NCBI GenBank assembly: GCA_028712075.1
Contig: JAQTQX010000020.1
Coordinates: 1-64,000 of the forward strand
Length of the DNA stretch: 64,000 nt
Direction: 5' to 3'
Source: Desulfuromonadaceae bacterium
GTDB lineage: Bacteria; Desulfobacterota; Desulfuromonadia; Geobacterales; Pseudopelobacteraceae
Shown here: piece after piece, positions 61,775 through 64,000 of the stretch
Layout of the letters: every line of letters starts with the position of its first letter
Numbering within the stretch: the stretch's first letter is position 1
The notes under the pieces: model-generated
What the model was told of the DNA's origin: nothing
The model's database searches: none
What the model saw: the letters and a program-made list of their open reading frames with translations, nothing else
Program-made: the position numbers and the translations under genes

Positions 61775-62803
61775 TTACATCAACCAGCGCTTTTTCATGA
61801 GCAGGTATGAGAAGCAGAGCGTTATGAGTCCGACAGCAAGTAAATAGAGCCACTCCAGAGGCATGTCCGATATCCTGCCGTTATCCAGGAGGATTGATTT
61901 GATCGGCTCGTAAAGCTGGTAGGAAGGCAAAAATGGAGCAGCGACCGTCAACTTTTGTGAAAAATCAGATAATGCTGAAGGAAGCAGATGGGGGAGATAG
62001 AATATTACACCTAATGTCCTGGCGCTGGCCTGATTGCGGCACAAAAACCCCAATAATATTCCGTAAGAGCAGAAACAAAAACTGCCGACCACTATAAAAG
62101 CAATATAACTTACGGTGTTCCCGGGATTAAACTGACCCAGCAGATGAAGAGACAGGACCGCTGTGAATATTAAAACCATGCCTGATAATAATTTCGCAAT
62201 CAGCCACTCAATTTCGCGCATGGGAGTTTGCAGAAGAGCAAGGAGCAGTTTTTTTTCTTTTTCTTCGGCAACTTGCGCAGGCATTATAATGAAGCCGACC
62301 AGTAGCACCAACATGAGAACCCAGGTGGGTAGCGTCTGCTTTTGAATTCCACCTTCCTGAAGAGGCGTAATATCGGCAATCCAGTTTGTGCTCTTTCCTT
62401 CCACCGCTCTTTGCAATACTGAAAAACTCTCTACAATTGAAAGGGTTTGGAGAGACTCTTTTTTTAACACCACAAGAACCACACTCGTTGGATCTTTTTC
62501 CGATCGTAATAACAGTCCGTCAATATTCTTTTCTGTCAGCTGCTTTTTGCCCTCTGCTTCATTGGACACGCGGGAGACGGTAAATATTTGATTTGTTGAT
62601 GTAATAGTTCTGAGAATAACGGGGGCATATGCTTCGTTTTGAATTAGCCCGATATGTATCGTTTTAACGTCTGCAGCCCCGATATCTACAAGCTTTAAAG
62701 ATAAAAAAACAAAAACGGGAATAAAAATGATCAGAAAGATGGTCTTGTTTTTAAAAGCAATGGCGACATCATTCAACGTCAATGTAATAATATTTCGTAT
62801 CAT
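61775..62803 (-). CDS. ABC-2 type exporter permease
   Basis: 342 aa. TM1 about 20-40, a periplasmic domain (about 45-155), then five TM helices. LVLLVGFIIMPAQVAEEKEK followed by KLLLALLQTPMREIEWLIAK is the cytoplasmic coupling region of ABC-2 (DrrB/NatB-like) permeases. One base separates it from the ATPase stop. Substrate unknown; toxin, lipid and peptide exporters share this form. Confidence 0.9.
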   Translation of the reverse strand: MIRNIITLTLNDVAIAFKNKTIFLIIFIPVFVFLSLKLVDIGAADVKTIHIGLIQNEAYAPVILRTITSTNQIFTVSRVSNEAEGKKQLTEKNIDGLLLRSEKDPTSVVLVVLKKESLQTLSIVESFSVLQRAVEGKSTNWIADITPLQEGGIQKQTLPTWVLMLVLLVGFIIMPAQVAEEKEKKLLLALLQTPMREIEWLIAKLLSGMVLIFTAVLSLHLLGQFNPGNTVSYIAFIVVGSFCFCSYGILLGFLCRNQASARTLGVIFYLPHLLPSALSDFSQKLTVAAPFLPSYQLYEPIKSILLDNGRISDMPLEWLYLLAVGLITLCFSYLLMKKRWLM

Positions 62804-63483
62804 TACTGGTAGAGTCTTTCGTGAATTTCAGATTGGAAATATTTTTCGGGTGAACCATCGTAGACCACATTTCCCTGATGCAACATGATTACACGAGTTG
62901 CAAGAGTTTTAATCTCTTCGGGCCGATGGGAAGTAAACAGGATCGTTTTTCCGGAGCTATGAAATTTCCGTATCATGATATAAACCTCTTTCGTCATTTC
63001 GAAATCAAGGCCTGACGTCGGTTCATCAAAGAGAAGTACTGGCGGGTCTGCTAAAAGAGTTCGTCCGATGCTCACCCTTTGGCGTAATCCTTTTGACAAA
63101 TCCTGAATTTTGCTGTTACGAAAAGAGAGTAAATTAAAATCATTCAGAATCTCTTCTACCCGTATATATGAGACTTGAAAAAGCCGCGCAAAAAGCTTCA
63201 GATTGTATTCAACGGGAAAAAAATCAAAAAGATTTGGAACTTCAGGGACAAATCCGACTTTTCTAACTACAGCGGCTCTGTTTTTTAAATTGATGCCGTC
63301 AACCAAAACGTTGCCAGTGTCGGGAAGATGCCAATTAGCCAGTATTTTTAAAAGTGTGGATTTACCCGCTCCGTTATGTCCGATTATGGCAATCAACTCC
63401 CCTTTTCCCACATCAAGACTGACCGGGAGGAGCCCCCTGTTTTCTTTGTAAACTTTTGAAAGGTTACTGATTTCAATCTGCAT
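62803..63483 (-). CDS. ABC transporter ATPase (DrrA/CcmA type)
   Basis: 226 aa. Walker A GHNGAGKST, signature region LSKGLRQRVSIGRTLLADPP (LSKGL form), Walker B VLLFDEPTSGLD and the switch His in LFTSHRPEEI. It opens MQIEISNLSKVYKENRGLLP. It pairs with the permease that follows. Confidence 0.95.
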   Translation of the reverse strand: MQIEISNLSKVYKENRGLLPVSLDVGKGELIAIIGHNGAGKSTLLKILANWHLPDTGNVLVDGINLKNRAAVVRKVGFVPEVPNLFDFFPVEYNLKLFARLFQVSYIRVEEILNDFNLLSFRNSKIQDLSKGLRQRVSIGRTLLADPPVLLFDEPTSGLDFEMTKEVYIMIRKFHSSGKTILFTSHRPEEIKTLATRVIMLHQGNVVYDGSPEKYFQSEIHERLYQ

Positions 63484-63524
63484 AATTGTACGTCCTGATA
63501 TTCATGGCCGGGAACAGAGGCTTC

Positions 63525-63545
63525 GAGTGGGGCAGCGCCCCACTC
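63525..63545 (-). terminator. Perfect hairpin between the 21-aa gene and the exporter
   Basis: GAGTGGGGC-agc-GCCCCACTC. It has no long T run, so it may be a transcript-stabilising or attenuator hairpin between the small peptide gene and the ABC ATPase gene. Confidence 0.5.
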
Positions 63546-63591
63546 AAATGGCACATCAACGTATCTGATGATTACCTGAATCGTTTGAGTG

Positions 63592-63657
63592 TTATGTTAA
63601 CTGCATAATGACGATCACTAAAATAACTACAACTAACACTGCAATAATGAATTCCAT
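63592..63657 (-). CDS. 21-aa hydrophobic membrane peptide
   Basis: The frame encodes MEFIIAVLVVVILVIVIMQL-T, one predicted TM helix. GGAGGGAGG lies seven bases before the ATG at 63657, an unusually strong site. It ends 109 bp before the ABC ATPase start. Peptides of this kind can act as small regulators of transporters or as type-I-toxin-like agents. No antisense RNA gene is evident. Confidence 0.5.
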   Translation of the reverse strand: MEFIIAVLVVVILVIVIMQLT

Positions 63658-64000
63658 GCTGTCCTCCCTCCAACTACCGGTTATTCAATCTCTTTCAATC
63701 CGGCAGTGATTAATCGATGTGCTTCCCGAGATACATATAAGCAGGTTGTGTGCCATATGAAACCAGGGGATTCAGCCACCGAAGAGTCTGATGCCGCTGG
63801 TAACATGGAAACACGATTGGAATGAGAGAACAAAAACCATCTACAGATTCCGTCATAAATGATGCAACTGTCATATGTGACGGGTTACTGTTTCGTCTGC
63901 GGATGCATCTGTGATGGTTGTGCAGAGTGAGTGTGGGTTATTGCAGAACAGCGGCTTCTTCGAGTTTCCCGCTACGGGTATTCGGCTGTGAGGTATTTTT
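63658..64000. other. Right-edge stretch without a supported gene
   Basis: Apart from the ribosome site of the 21-aa gene, no frame or structure is convincing here. Confidence 0.3.

Overview
The window looks like chromosomal DNA of a Geobacter/Pelobacter-like member of the Desulfuromonadia (Desulfobacterota). This is inferred from gene content and not from a marker gene: a fused ThiE-ThiD with a single-domain ThiC, a malic enzyme fused to a phosphotransacetylase domain next to sucD-sucC, a stand-alone B12-binding mutase domain, PEP-CTERM proteins, a triheme c-type cytochrome, periplasmic-binding/PAS sensors, a chemoreceptor with a C-terminal CZB domain, and several anaerobic flavo- and iron-sulfur enzymes.

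Layout. 1-4.5 kb: a minus-strand operon of tiny genes behind a region with three TTTGC-N6-GCAAA palindromes, then an envelope-stress locus (ZraP-like protein, PepSY-like protein, OmpR-type regulator, histidine kinase). 4.6-7.6 kb: a TPP riboswitch with a terminator/antiterminator, then thiED-thiC. 7.6-9.9 kb: DUF1015 and SPOR-NlpC/P60 proteins. 9.9-12.1 kb: tRNA-Thr followed by about 2 kb (54-aa protein, IHF/HU-like protein, DMT transporter) closed by a copy of the tRNA 3' end. 12.2-13.8 kb: a radical SAM/flavin reductase pair. 13.8-18.8 kb: an accessory and decaying zone with a hydrolase stub, DUF2235 plus lipoprotein, a broken HEPN gene, an IS91-type scar, a PEP-CTERM gene and a toxin-antitoxin scar. 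18.8-21.4 kb: sensor genes and sensor fragments. 21.5-31.2 kb: metabolic and redox genes (MFS, thioesterases, old yellow enzyme, Fe-S nitroreductase, FMN reductase, hydrolases, an M23-like lipoprotein). 31.7-34.8 kb: a CZB chemoreceptor and a second PEP-CTERM gene. 35-39 kb: tRNA-Val, tRNA-Asp, HU and the tig-clpP-clpX operon. 39-44.3 kb: a DMT transporter and a MacA/MacB-like exporter (adaptor, ATPase, two permeases). 44.3-48.2 kb: a second radical SAM protein, zinc-ribbon minigenes and a LemA-TPM-TPM operon. 48.4-50.9 kb: remnants of a mobile element (integrase pseudogene, ArdC peptidase domain, RadC) beside tRNA-Arg. 51-60.2 kb: core metabolism (tex, B12-domain protein, maeB, sucD, sucC, XRE-cupin regulator) with a stub of pyruvate:ferredoxin oxidoreductase. 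60.5-64 kb: a third HU-family gene, two small lipoproteins, an ABC-2 exporter and a 21-residue membrane peptide.

The most notable signal is the pair of PEP-CTERM genes, 17 kb apart on opposite strands. Their promoter regions, signal peptides, sorting tags and terminators are nearly the same, while their mature cores look unrelated. Both upstream regions carry a -24/-12 (sigma-54) promoter inside a conserved block of about 150 bp. This fits RpoN-dependent control of PEP-CTERM genes and suggests that cores are exchanged between conserved export ends. No exosortase gene is in the window. A second theme is genome decay: at least eleven broken or truncated genes (alpha/beta hydrolase, HEPN, IS91-type, an unidentified frame, StbDE-like toxin-antitoxin, PAS sensor, chemoreceptor, tyrosine recombinase, ArdC, nifJ, and a tRNA 3' end) can be read directly. 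All domain calls come from reading the sequence; no database search was run.
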